From positions 1 through 9,611 of the forward strand of contig JAGRJB010000558.1 in the NCBI GenBank assembly GCA_020442965.1: a DNA stretch of 9,611 bases, written 5' to 3'. This document shows positions 1 through 6,702 of this stretch, piece after piece. The notes under the pieces were generated by a model, which saw nothing but the letters and a program-made list of their open reading frames with translations, was not told where the DNA came from and made no database searches. The stretch's first letter is position 1. The number at the start of each line of letters is the position of its first letter. The DNA is from Pseudomonadales bacterium. GTDB taxonomy: Bacteria; Pseudomonadota; Gammaproteobacteria; Steroidobacterales; Steroidobacteraceae. The translations under genes were made by a program, and so were the position numbers.

Positions 1-1598
1 GGCGGCCGCTTACCGAGCAGTGCGGCGATCTGCATCACTACCTGCTCCCCGGTGATATCACGTGGCAGTTGATAGTCCGTAATAATCATGTCAGGACGAA
101 GCTTGTCGTCGCGTACGAGCTGCAGCGCCTGCTCTCCCGATGCGGCCTGCTTGACACAATAGCCCTCTACTTCGAGCAGGACGCGCAGTGAGGCGGCAAT
201 CGCCGGGTCATCTTCGACGTGCAGAATCGTCAGGTCGCGACGCGCTCGTAATGCGCGCTGGCGTGAAGTGTCGCTGATGGTCAGCGGCGGAGCTTCCTCT
301 GCTGTCACGCACACGCGTGGCAGATCGATCGAAAAAGTACTGCCGCGCCCAATTTCGGAGTGTACCTGCAGCGGTAGCGACAGTAGTTCACTGATACGTC
401 TGACTATACTGAGACCCAGACCAACACCGCGCCGCTTGTCCCGCGCAGGGTTATCGATCTGATAGAAATCCTCGAAGATCCGCTCGAGTTGATCGGTCGC
501 AATGCCGATACCCGTATCGATCACACTGAGACGTAGCGTATCCGTGTGTTGCGTGATGGTGACGGACACCGTGCCTTTGGCGCTGTACTTGATTGCGTTC
601 GAGACGAGATTTCGTAGGATCACCTCGAGCAACTGCGCATCGGTGCGTACCGACTCCGCACACGCCGGCACAACGAGTCGCAGACCTTTCTCCTGCGCCA
701 CCATGGCAAAATTCGAACGCAATGTAGCGAGAGTCTGCTCGAGCTTGAAAACCTGGTTGCGTGGTGCGATAGCACCGGATTCCAGGCGGTTGATGTCGAG
801 CAGCGCCGCGAGTAACTGATCCATCGCGCGGACTGCCTCGACGAGTCGTTGCAGCAGCGGTGCAACGGTCTCACCCTTGACCGTGCGCGCCAGGATCGCA
901 TGCACCAGTGCGATCGTTTGCAGTGGCTGCCGAAGATCGTGGCTCGCGGCCGCGAGGAAGGCGGATTTGGAACGAGTGGCCCGCTCGGCGGCTTCCTTTG
1001 CCACTTCGAGCTCACGAGCGTGCGACCGCAGTTCTTCCTCCAAGCGCCTGCGGTCGCCAATTCGGCGGCCCTCGGCTACCAAGTGCGTTATTTGGCCGCG
1101 ATTGTCGCGGACTGGAGTGAACGAAAAGTCGATCGGTTCCACAGTGCCGTCCGCGGCACGATGCTCCGCCTCAAAGCGAACGAACTGATTGCGGGCTGCT
1201 TGCTTGATACCTGCGGCGAGTCTGGCCTGCTGGTCGGTAGACCAGCGCCACCACGCCGTGTCGGCAAACGGCTGCCCAATGACCTGGTCCCGCGTGACGC
1301 CGGCAAATTGTAGTGCGGCAGCATTGACCTCCAACACGCGACCGCTGACGTCAACCACGCCGATGAACTCGAATGCATGGTCGAGAATCGAGCGCAGTTG
1401 CTCGATCGTCGCTCGCAGTTCTTTGCTGCAGTCTTCCGGATCGATCACATGTGCCAGCTCTGTTCGTACCAACGACGTGCCCAGCGTCGGGACGCCAGAC
1501 TGCAAGGAGATCGATAAGCATACGCGCCGCTTGTTGAATGCGCTACGCGGTCCCGAGACACAGTGATCACGCGCCGCGCCCGTATCGCAGTACAACAT
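1..1598 (-). CDS. Hybrid sensor histidine kinase (PAS-HisKA-HATPase-REC), 3' end cut by window edge
   Basis: Reading frame is open on the minus strand from an ATG at 1598-1596 to the left edge, about 532 codons visible; the next upstream in-frame stop is at 1655-1653. Domains in order: a poorly conserved N-terminus (1-60), a PAS fold (about 64-175), a charged helical linker (180-210), HisKA with the H-box ASHDLRQPLQ (phospho-acceptor His220, codon 941-939), HATPase_c with N-box NLVSNAIKY, G1 DTGIGIA and G2 GVGLGLSI, then a receiver domain starting TILHVEDDP with phospho-acceptor Asp508 in IITDYQLP (codon 77-75). The receiver is incomplete, lacking its Thr and Lys motifs. No membrane segment is seen, so it is probably a cytoplasmic sensor using PAS. 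It is divergent from the shp operon. The start is uncertain: no clear ribosome binding site precedes 1598, and GTG at 1649 or 1448 are alternatives. The partner and signal are unknown. Confidence 0.9.
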   Translation of the reverse strand, partial: MLYCDTGAARDHCVSGPRSAFNKRRVCLSISLQSGVPTLGTSLVRTELAHVIDPEDCSKELRATIEQLRSILDHAFEFIGVVDVSGRVLEVNAAALQFAGVTRDQVIGQPFADTAWWRWSTDQQARLAAGIKQAARNQFVRFEAEHRAADGTVEPIDFSFTPVRDNRGQITHLVAEGRRIGDRRRLEEELRSHARELEVAKEAAERATRSKSAFLAAASHDLRQPLQTIALVHAILARTVKGETVAPLLQRLVEAVRAMDQLLAALLDINRLESGAIAPRNQVFKLEQTLATLRSNFAMVAQEKGLRLVVPACAESVRTDAQLLEVILRNLVSNAIKYSAKGTVSVTITQHTDTLRLSVIDTGIGIATDQLERIFEDFYQIDNPARDKRRGVGLGLSIVRRISELLSLPLQVHSEIGRGSTFSIDLPRVCVTAEEAPPLTISDTSRQRALRARRDLTILHVEDDPAIAASLRVLLEVEGYCVKQAASGEQALQLVRDDKLRPDMIITDYQLPRDITGEQVVMQIAALLGKRP

Positions 1599-1633
1599 AC
1601 CGGCCGTCTTAAGGTGCCGATAAGCAACGCGAG

Positions 1634-1670
1634 CGACACTTCCTGTCACAAGCTACTGACAGAGGTGTCG
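1634..1670 (+). promoter_or_regulatory. Large dyad symmetry / possible leader hairpin over the shp ribosome binding site
   Basis: Two nested pairs of arms are seen: CGACAC (1634-1639) with GTGTCG (1665-1670), and CTGTCA (1643-1648) with TGACAG (1657-1662). The inner spacer is 8 nt with AGCT at its centre. The outer arms are offset by one base (3-nt versus 2-nt bulge). As RNA it would make 12 base pairs and bury the likely Shine-Dalgarno GAGG (1662-1665), which lies 6 nt before the shp ATG. As DNA it could be an operator shared by the divergent kinase and the shp operon. I see no convincing -35/-10 pair around it, so whether it is transcribed is unknown. Confidence 0.5.
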
Positions 1671-1671
1671 A

Positions 1672-2082
1672 ATGAACATGAGCACTCGGATGATAGGGTC
1701 CCTGGCGACGGCAGCTGTAGCGACAGCTGTGCTGGCGACGGCTGCGATCGCGGGGACTGACGTGCAGTCCGCACTCCTCGCGCAGTGGCGGGTTGACGCT
1801 GGCCAGGAGTTCTCTGCCGCGCGTGGGCGGGCGTTGTTCGAACGGCGTGCGAACGATTGGAGTTGCAGCAGCTGCCATACAGCGGACCCGCGCGCGACGG
1901 GTCGACATGTCGTGACGGAGAAGTCCATCCGGCCTCTAGCACCCGCCAGCAACCCGCGACGCTTCACCGATCGCACGAAGGTCGAAAAATGGTTCCGTCG
2001 CAATTGCAACGATGTGCTGAATCGGGATTGCACGGCGCTTGAGAAGGGCGACGTACTGACCTACCTGGTGTCACTCAAATGA
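1672..2082 (+). CDS. shp: SHP-type oxygen-binding monohaem cytochrome c (DUF1924)
   Basis: 136-residue secreted c-type cytochrome. Residues 1-27 form a signal peptide (basic MNMSTR, Ala-rich core, cleavage probably after AAIA). The single haem motif CSSCH is at 65-69 (Cys65, Cys68, proximal His69). The C-terminal half carries the SHP signature: IRPLAPAS, then RFTDRTKVEKWFRRNCN and a second Cys in NRDC. By family knowledge (sphaeroides haem protein of Rhodobacter sphaeroides) the Asn before the first of these cysteines is the sixth haem ligand, displaced by O2 or NO when reduced, and the two cysteines form a disulfide; here these are Asn111, Cys112 and Cys120. Expected location is the periplasm. 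The start at 1672 is favoured by GAGG at 1662-1665; ATG 1678 is an alternative. Its stop overlaps the b561 start by ATGA, so the two are translationally coupled. First gene of the operon. Confidence 0.9.
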   Translation: MNMSTRMIGSLATAAVATAVLATAAIAGTDVQSALLAQWRVDAGQEFSAARGRALFERRANDWSCSSCHTADPRATGRHVVTEKSIRPLAPASNPRRFTDRTKVEKWFRRNCNDVLNRDCTALEKGDVLTYLVSLK

Positions 2083-2807
2083 AAGCCCAAATGACAACGG
2101 CGGCTGGCAACGGTACCGTGGCAAGCGTTCGTGTCTGGGATGTTCCGGTACGCGTGTTCCACTGGCTCCTGGTGATTTCATTCGGCGCAGCCTATTTGCT
2201 GGGCGATAGCGAACGTTGGCGCCAGATCCATGTCATGTTCGGCTACACGGTGCTCGGACTCATCGCATTTCGGATCCTGTGGGGGTTCGTCGGCACGCGT
2301 TACGCGCGCTTTACATCGTTCCTGCATGGGCCGCGCGCCGCATTGCGCTATGTTGGTAGTCTGGCCAGCCGCAAGCCCGAACACCACGTGGGGCACAATC
2401 CGGCGGGCAGCTGGGCCGTCTATGCCATGCTGGCGCTCGGCGTTGCGACCGGTCTGTCAGGGTATCTGACGCTCAATGAGTTTGGCGGCGATGCAGTCGA
2501 GGAACTGCATGAGATACTCGCCAACACGTGGTTAGTGGTCGTGTTCGTCCATGTGGCAGGTGTGATCGCGAGTAGTGTCGCGCATCGTGAGAATCTGGCG
2601 CGCGCGATGCTCACCGGCTATAAGCGCGGCGATGGCGAATCGATACGTGCGTCCGTCAGCAGCCCGAGACGCCCGATTGTCGGCGTGTTACTCGCATCGG
2701 CTGTGCTGATATTCTGGCTTGGCTCGTTGTTGATTGGTGGGCCGACCATCATCGAGCGCTCATCGCAAGCCACTATGGCGCAGACTGCCGAGGACGACGA
2801 TGATTGA
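2079..2807 (+). CDS. Cytochrome b561 (Ni-hydrogenase b-type family), SHP electron donor
   Basis: 242-residue inner-membrane dihaem cytochrome b. The opening VRVWDVPVRVFHW is typical of the hydrogenase-type b561 family. Candidate haem ligands are His28 (in VFHW), His51 (IHVMFGY), His144 (EELHEIL) and His158 (VFVHVAG). The loop HHVGHNPAG (102-110) is a family hallmark. Membrane segments are about 26-42, 53-72, 111-130, 148-166, plus a fifth at 199-221 following a basic stretch RRP. The chain ends in an acidic tail EDDDD which, with a cytoplasmic N-terminus, would be periplasmic. Expected role: move electrons from quinol to periplasmic SHP; this is inferred from the ATGA overlap with shp and from known SHP-b561 clusters. 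An alternative start is ATG 2091. The dihaem cytochrome c (DHC) commonly found beside such genes is not present in this window. Confidence 0.9.
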   Translation: MKAQMTTAAGNGTVASVRVWDVPVRVFHWLLVISFGAAYLLGDSERWRQIHVMFGYTVLGLIAFRILWGFVGTRYARFTSFLHGPRAALRYVGSLASRKPEHHVGHNPAGSWAVYAMLALGVATGLSGYLTLNEFGGDAVEELHEILANTWLVVVFVHVAGVIASSVAHRENLARAMLTGYKRGDGESIRASVSSPRRPIVGVLLASAVLIFWLGSLLIGGPTIIERSSQATMAQTAEDDDD

Positions 2808-2810
2808 GTT

Positions 2811-3482
2811 ATGCGCGTACTGATCGTCGAAGACGATCTGCAACTGGGTGACGGATTGCTGCACGGGCTGCGCGCGGCCGGTTTTGCCGCCGACTGGGTC
2901 CGTGATGGAACGGCAGCCGATCGCTCATTGCTCGCCGAGTCGTTTTCTGTCGTGGTGCTGGATCTGGGCCTGCCGGGGATCGACGGCCGAGACTTGCTGC
3001 AACGGTTGCGCGCGCGTGGTGATCGAACGCCGGTGTTGGTGTTGACGTCGCGCGACGCTGTTGAGGATCGCATAGCGGGACTAGACGGTGGTGCTGACGA
3101 CTACCTGGTAAAGCCGGTGGCGATCGCCGAACTGGCGGCTCGACTGCGTGCGCTTGCACGTCGCGCTGCGGGTGAGGCGGCGCCAATACTAACGATAGGG
3201 GCCTTGCAGATCGATCCGGCAGCGCATAGTGTTTGCTGGCACGGTACGGCAGTGGAGTTGGGAACGCGTGAGTTCGCTGTGCTCGAGGAGCTGGCGCGCA
3301 ACGCTGGCCGAGTCCTGTCGCGCGAACAGCTCGAGTCGCGCCTGTACGAATGGGATCGTGCGCTCGAGAGCAATGCGATCGAAGTTCATGTACATCACTT
3401 GCGCCGCAAACTCGCTCCGGAGCTCATCCGAACGATACGCGGCGTCGGCTACCTGATGCCACGCGCGCCCGGCGAAGTTTGA
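2811..3482 (+). CDS. OmpR-family response regulator (QseB/PmrA-like)
   Basis: 223 residues, the usual length. The receiver domain (1-115) has the acidic pocket Glu7-Asp8-Asp9, phospho-acceptor Asp51 in LDLGLPGIDG, Thr79 in VLVLTSRD and Lys101 in DYLVKP. The C-terminal winged helix (about 127-220) contains LGTREFAVLEEL, the recognition region SNAIEVHVHHLRRKL and the wing IRTIRGVGYLM. It is expected to be phosphorylated by the kinase encoded 6 bp downstream and to bind DNA, probably regulating this operon. Only 3 bp separate it from the b561 stop, so it is in the same transcript as the cytochromes. No clear Shine-Dalgarno is seen before ATG 2811, consistent with translational coupling. Confidence 0.95.
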   Translation: MRVLIVEDDLQLGDGLLHGLRAAGFAADWVRDGTAADRSLLAESFSVVVLDLGLPGIDGRDLLQRLRARGDRTPVLVLTSRDAVEDRIAGLDGGADDYLVKPVAIAELAARLRALARRAAGEAAPILTIGALQIDPAAHSVCWHGTAVELGTREFAVLEELARNAGRVLSREQLESRLYEWDRALESNAIEVHVHHLRRKLAPELIRTIRGVGYLMPRAPGEV

Positions 3483-3488
3483 CCGACA

Positions 3489-4853
3489 ATGCCTGTCGAC
3501 GCCGCGCACATTCAGACACTCAGCGCGCCTTCACTGCGCACGCGATTGACAGTCATGTTGCTGGTGGTAACCGCCGCCGTATGGCTTGCCATTGCGCTGG
3601 CCACCTGGCGCGATGCGCACCGCGAACTCGACGCACTGCTTGACGCGCACCTTGCGCAGTCGGCGAGTCTGCTCATCGCACAGTCGGCCCATGAGCTCGA
3701 GGAGCTCGATCTGGACGACTTGCGAGAACTTGCACCGTATGGCCAGCACGTCGCATTTCAGGTGTGGAACGAGGGGCGCGATCTCGTACTGAAGTCCGTC
3801 GACGCGCCGACGTCACGATTTTCGACGATCGATCGAGGCTTCAGCGATGCTACGATCGGCCGGACAGATTGGCGCGTCTATAGCGGTTGGGACCGAAAGC
3901 GGCGCGCGTTGGTGCAGGTAGCGGAGCGGCGAGCACCGCGGGAACGGCTCGCTACACGCATCGCTATGAGTACGGTCATGCCACTGATCTTCGGATTGCC
4001 GTTACTCGGGCTGGCTGTCGCGTGGATCGTAGCGCGCGCACTACGGCCGGTTCAGTCGCTCATGCGTGAGGTCGAGCGGCGTAGTCCGCAGGCGCTCGAT
4101 CCGATCATACTGCCGGACGTTCCGCGCGAGGTCATGCCATTGGTGGCGCGGATGAATCAGCTCTTCGCGCGCGTGCGGCAGACGCTGCAACAGGAGCGAC
4201 AATTTGCGGCGAATGCAGCACATGAACTGCGCAACCCGCTTGCCGCGCTGCGGGTGCAAGCAGAAGTGGCGCGCGATGCCGCCGATGAGACAATTGCGCG
4301 CGCGGCGCTGGATCAGGTCATAGAAGCCTGCGATCGACTGACGCGACTGATCTCGCAACTCTTGCTACTTGCTCGCGTCGGTGAAGCCGGCGCTCCACGC
4401 GAGCCATGTTCGCTCGATGCACTCGCGCGCGAAGTGGTGGCAGCGGTTGCGCCTGCTGCCCTGGAGGCAGGGCACGAGCTTGCGCTCGAGGCGGCAGCGC
4501 CCGTCGTGGTTCAAGGCAACGCAACGCTGCTCGAAGCGCTCCTACGTAACCTGCTGGACAATGCGATGCGCCATGGTGGTAGTGGATTACACATACTGGT
4601 ATCGGTCGCGGTGTGCGGCAGCCTCGCGCAACTCGAGGTCATCGACGACGGCGTGGGCATCGACGCTGCGGAACTCGAAGGGCTGGGAACGCCGTTTCAT
4701 CGACCGCCTGGTACCGCTGCCGCGGGTAGTGGACTTGGACTCGCATTGGTGCGGCGCATCGCCGAGTGGCATGGTGGTTCGGTTATTTTCGTTCCCGGTG
4801 ATGCTGGCCGCGGGCTGCGGGCGACGGTTGCGTTGCCGCTCAGCCCGGCTTGA
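3489..4853 (+). CDS. QseC-like membrane sensor histidine kinase
   Basis: 454 residues. Two membrane segments (about 18-39 and 158-182) enclose a periplasmic sensor region of about 118 residues resembling the 2CSK_N type. It is followed by a HAMP-like linker (183-235), HisKA with phospho-acceptor His245 in FAANAAHELRNPLAALR, and HATPase_c with N-box RNLLDNAMRH (Asn354, Asn358), G1 DDGVGID, F-box GTPFHRP and G2 GSGLGLAL. It lies 6 bp after the response regulator and is its obvious partner. The periplasmic sensor faces the same compartment as SHP, so it may report on metal, redox or gas state there; the signal cannot be read from the sequence. The final gene of the operon. Confidence 0.95.
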   Translation: MPVDAAHIQTLSAPSLRTRLTVMLLVVTAAVWLAIALATWRDAHRELDALLDAHLAQSASLLIAQSAHELEELDLDDLRELAPYGQHVAFQVWNEGRDLVLKSVDAPTSRFSTIDRGFSDATIGRTDWRVYSGWDRKRRALVQVAERRAPRERLATRIAMSTVMPLIFGLPLLGLAVAWIVARALRPVQSLMREVERRSPQALDPIILPDVPREVMPLVARMNQLFARVRQTLQQERQFAANAAHELRNPLAALRVQAEVARDAADETIARAALDQVIEACDRLTRLISQLLLLARVGEAGAPREPCSLDALAREVVAAVAPAALEAGHELALEAAAPVVVQGNATLLEALLRNLLDNAMRHGGSGLHILVSVAVCGSLAQLEVIDDGVGIDAAELEGLGTPFHRPPGTAAAGSGLGLALVRRIAEWHGGSVIFVPGDAGRGLRATVALPLSPA

Positions 4854-4857
4854 CCGA

Positions 4858-4882
4858 CGGCGGCGCTCGATTGGCGCCGCTG
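4858..4882 (+). terminator. GC-rich hairpin after the SHP operon, possible terminator without a T-tract
   Basis: GCGGCGC (4860-4866) pairs perfectly with GCGCCGC (4874-4880) around a 7-nt loop, extended by a G-T and a C-G pair to 9 bp. It starts 5 nt after the kinase stop codon. No run of T follows (TGCATGCG), so intrinsic termination is only possible; it could also protect the 3' end. Confidence 0.45.
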
Positions 4883-4913
4883 CATGCGTGCCGTACGCGC
4901 CCTAACCGCCCGC

Positions 4914-4943
4914 TTGATCGCGCTGAATATCGAGTACTAGTAT
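4914..4943 (+). promoter_or_regulatory. Possible sigma70-type promoter for the DUF302 gene
   Basis: TTGATC (4914-4919) and TAGTAT (4938-4943) are separated by 18 bp in a locally AT-richer patch of the 152-bp gap between the kinase and the DUF302 gene. A shifted -10 TACTAG (4935-4940) is an alternative with a poor 15-bp spacer. The predicted start would give a leader of about 55 nt before the GTG at 5006. Only consensus likeness supports it. Confidence 0.35.
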
Positions 4944-5005
4944 GTATTGCGCGGTTGGCGTTTCGGTGCTTGAGTAGGCTCTCGACAGCAATTGAGGGAA
5001 TCCGT

Positions 5006-5392
5006 GTGACCTACCATTTCAGTCGGAAGATCAACATGCCGTTTGATGAGGCTGTCACCCATGTCACGAGCGAGCTCGGCAAGCGGGGCTTCGGTGTCCT
5101 AACCGAGATCGATGTACAGGCGACACTCAAGAAGAAGCTCGGCGTCGATTTTCGACCGTACCGGATACTGGGTGCTTGCAATCCGCAGTTCGCCCATGAG
5201 GCGCTCATGGCGGAGGACAAGATCGGAACGATGTTGCCATGCAACGTCATTGTGCAGCAGCTCGGTCCCGATCAGGTAGAGGTGTCGGCAGTCGATCCGG
5301 TGGCGTCCATGCAGGCCGTGCGCAATCCGGCGCTCGAAACGGTGGCCGCTGAAGTGCGCAGCCTGCTGCAGCAGTGCATTTCCGGGCTTTAG
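5006..5392 (+). CDS. DUF302 domain protein
   Basis: 128 residues from GTG 5006, preceded by the Shine-Dalgarno GAGGGAA (4994-5000) with a 5-nt spacer. The frame stays open back to a TTG at 4850 overlapping the kinase stop, but that extension has no family likeness and a poor start. The translated start (M/V)TYHFSRKINMPFDEAV matches the usual N-terminus of this family. Conserved DUF302 features are FGVLTEIDVQATLKKKLG, the FRPYRILGACNP block (with Cys), the HEAL stretch, MLPCNVIV and VSAVDPVASM. The fold is of the TT1751-like type and the protein is probably cytoplasmic, with no signal peptide. The biochemical function of the family is not established. It is followed 38 bp later by the beta-helix membrane protein, possibly in one transcript. 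Confidence 0.9.
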   Translation: MTYHFSRKINMPFDEAVTHVTSELGKRGFGVLTEIDVQATLKKKLGVDFRPYRILGACNPQFAHEALMAEDKIGTMLPCNVIVQQLGPDQVEVSAVDPVASMQAVRNPALETVAAEVRSLLQQCISGL

Positions 5393-5430
5393 TGATTGCG
5401 GATACGCCCGCCATGACAGGAGCCAGTAGT

Positions 5431-6570
5431 ATGTTAGCGCGGATTGTCATGATGCTCGCACTTGCGCTGACTTCGCTGGCAGCCGTTGCGGAAGAAATCG
5501 AAGACACGGATCGTTTGATTAGCCGAGATCTCGGTGCCGATCATTTCGTCGCGGGCTCCACCATTCGAATCGACCGCTCCATCAGTGGCGATCTGTTAGC
5601 CGCTGGTGGCGAGGTTGAGATCAACGGTCCGGTCGGTGGTGATGCCGTGATCGCCGGTGGCAAGCTCCGCCTGGCCGGCGACGTACTTCAGGATGCGTAC
5701 ATCGCCGGGGGCCAATTGGACCTTCGGGGTAGCGTTGGACGGAACGCGCGGCTCGCCGGGGGGCAGATCGAGAGCGATCGTGATTTCAAGATCATGGGTA
5801 ATGCCAGCGTGACGGGCGGTGACGTCAAATTGCGTGGCGATGTAGGCGGCTACCTACAAGTCGCTGGCGGAAGAGTGATGCTCGACGGCAAGGTCGACGG
5901 GGACGTGGTTGCGACCGCCGGCGCGTTGCAGGTGGGGCCCAATGCTCGCATCGCCGGCAAGCTGCGCTACGCCAGTCGCAAGAACATCAAGCTGGATCCG
6001 GCGGCACAGATTCTCGGTGGGATCGAGAAAACGGCACTGCCCGCCGCGATGCGTCACGTCGAGCGGCGCGATCATGACTGGGAGCGCGCGGGTCGCGCCG
6101 CCGCGCTCATCTGGACCGTTGGCCTCATGCTGCTGGCGGCGGTTCTTATCGCCACGCTGCCGCGTCTAACCGCACGGATTGCGGACGTGGCGCGCACGCG
6201 TGTCGGAATGACGCTCTTGATGGGGTTCATTCTCCTGGTCTGTGTGCCGGCCGCGGTGCTCTTTCTGATTGTGACGATCATCGGTATTCCATTGGCGCTA
6301 CTCACCCTGTGGCTCTATCTGGTTCTGCTCCTCGTCGGGTACACGGTCGGCTGCATTGCGATCGCCGAATGGCTGCTGAGTCGCTTCAAACCTCAGAGCG
6401 CTGGCAGGACTGGTTTGCGTATCGCCGTTGCGGTGCTGGCAGTTCTGCTTGTGACGCTGCTCACTCGGATACCCGTGTTGGGCGGAGTTCTTGGATTCCT
6501 CTTGCTACTCTGGGGCATCGGCGCAATCGGTCTGCAGGTCGTGCGCAGGCCTGCGGTCGCACCGCTCTGA
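5431..6570 (+). CDS. Secreted bactofilin-like beta-helix repeat protein with C-terminal membrane domain
   Basis: 379 residues from ATG 5431, chosen for the AGGAG at 5418-5422 (8-nt spacer) and because it starts a clean signal peptide MLARIVMMLALALTSLAAVA before EE; ATG 5413 and 5374 are in frame upstream. Residues about 40-180 hold six or seven repeats of mostly 17 residues of the form (V/I)AGGxVxLxGxVxGDxx, for example IAGGKLRLAGDVLQDAY and VAGGRVMLDGKVDGDVV. These predict a right-handed beta-helix like bactofilins (polymer-forming cytoskeletal proteins). A linker (181-220, charged, ERRDHDWER) leads to about four or five hydrophobic segments: 223-242, 261-285, 288-313, 330-345 and 348-370. 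The repeat domain should lie outside the cytoplasm, anchored by the C-terminal domain. Function unknown; a scaffold or envelope role is inference. Confidence 0.85.
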   Translation: MLARIVMMLALALTSLAAVAEEIEDTDRLISRDLGADHFVAGSTIRIDRSISGDLLAAGGEVEINGPVGGDAVIAGGKLRLAGDVLQDAYIAGGQLDLRGSVGRNARLAGGQIESDRDFKIMGNASVTGGDVKLRGDVGGYLQVAGGRVMLDGKVDGDVVATAGALQVGPNARIAGKLRYASRKNIKLDPAAQILGGIEKTALPAAMRHVERRDHDWERAGRAAALIWTVGLMLLAAVLIATLPRLTARIADVARTRVGMTLLMGFILLVCVPAAVLFLIVTIIGIPLALLTLWLYLVLLLVGYTVGCIAIAEWLLSRFKPQSAGRTGLRIAVAVLAVLLVTLLTRIPVLGGVLGFLLLLWGIGAIGLQVVRRPAVAPL

Positions 6571-6630
6571 GAGCGCGCATGGACTCTCTGGCAGTCAACT
6601 CAGGAAAGACCACGCGATCATAGGCGTTGA

Positions 6631-6646
6631 TCCGGATTTTCGTCCG
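6631..6646 (+). repeat. Short hairpin upstream of hsp20
   Basis: CCGGA (6631-6635) pairs with TCCGG (6642-6646) around TTTTCG. It lies about 55 nt before the hsp20 ATG. Small stem; its role, if any, depends on where the transcript begins. Confidence 0.35.
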
Positions 6647-6678
6647 GGAGTTCGTGCGCGATACTAACAGGGTCGAGA

Positions 6679-6697
6679 GTTTTTCATCCTGAGGAGT
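6679..6697 (+). promoter_or_regulatory. Candidate fourU-type RNA thermometer at the hsp20 ribosome binding site
   Basis: A run of five T (6680-6684) can pair with AGGAG (6692-6696) across a 7-nt loop, with a further G-U pair outside. The pairing masks the Shine-Dalgarno GAGGAG (6691-6696), which sits 6 nt from the ATG. This is the arrangement of fourU thermometers known from heat-shock and virulence genes. The stem is short and rich in G-U pairs, so the call is tentative. Confidence 0.3.
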
Positions 6698-6702
6698 GCG
6701 TC

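Noticed and set aside
2..9. NotI site GCGGCCGC at the left edge, as a possible cloning junction
   Set aside because: The bases read in frame as the continuing receiver domain of the kinase, so a chance site in GC-rich DNA is more likely.
849..1566. Plus-strand open frames opposite the hybrid kinase
   Set aside because: They are antisense shadows of a clearly coding minus-strand frame with full kinase motifs; their translations are Ser/Arg-rich and resemble no family.
1599..1633. Divergent promoters for the hybrid kinase and shp
   Set aside because: GATAAG (1619-1624) is a fair -10 for shp but has no matching -35 at 16-18 bp, and nothing convincing is present on the minus strand.
2618..3186. 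Minus-strand open frames opposite b561 and the response regulator
   Set aside because: Ser/Arg/Pro-rich translations typical of antisense to GC-rich genes; the plus strand carries intact conserved genes.
4850..5005. N-terminal extension of the DUF302 protein from a TTG overlapping the kinase stop
   Set aside because: The extra 52 residues are Arg-rich and unlike the family, the start is TTG, and a good Shine-Dalgarno plus family-like N-terminus support GTG 5006.
6626..6667. Promoter from TTGATC (6626) and TACTAA (6662) before hsp20
   Set aside because: The spacer is 30 bp, too long for sigma70; no sigma32-like CTTGAA/CCCCAT pair was found either.
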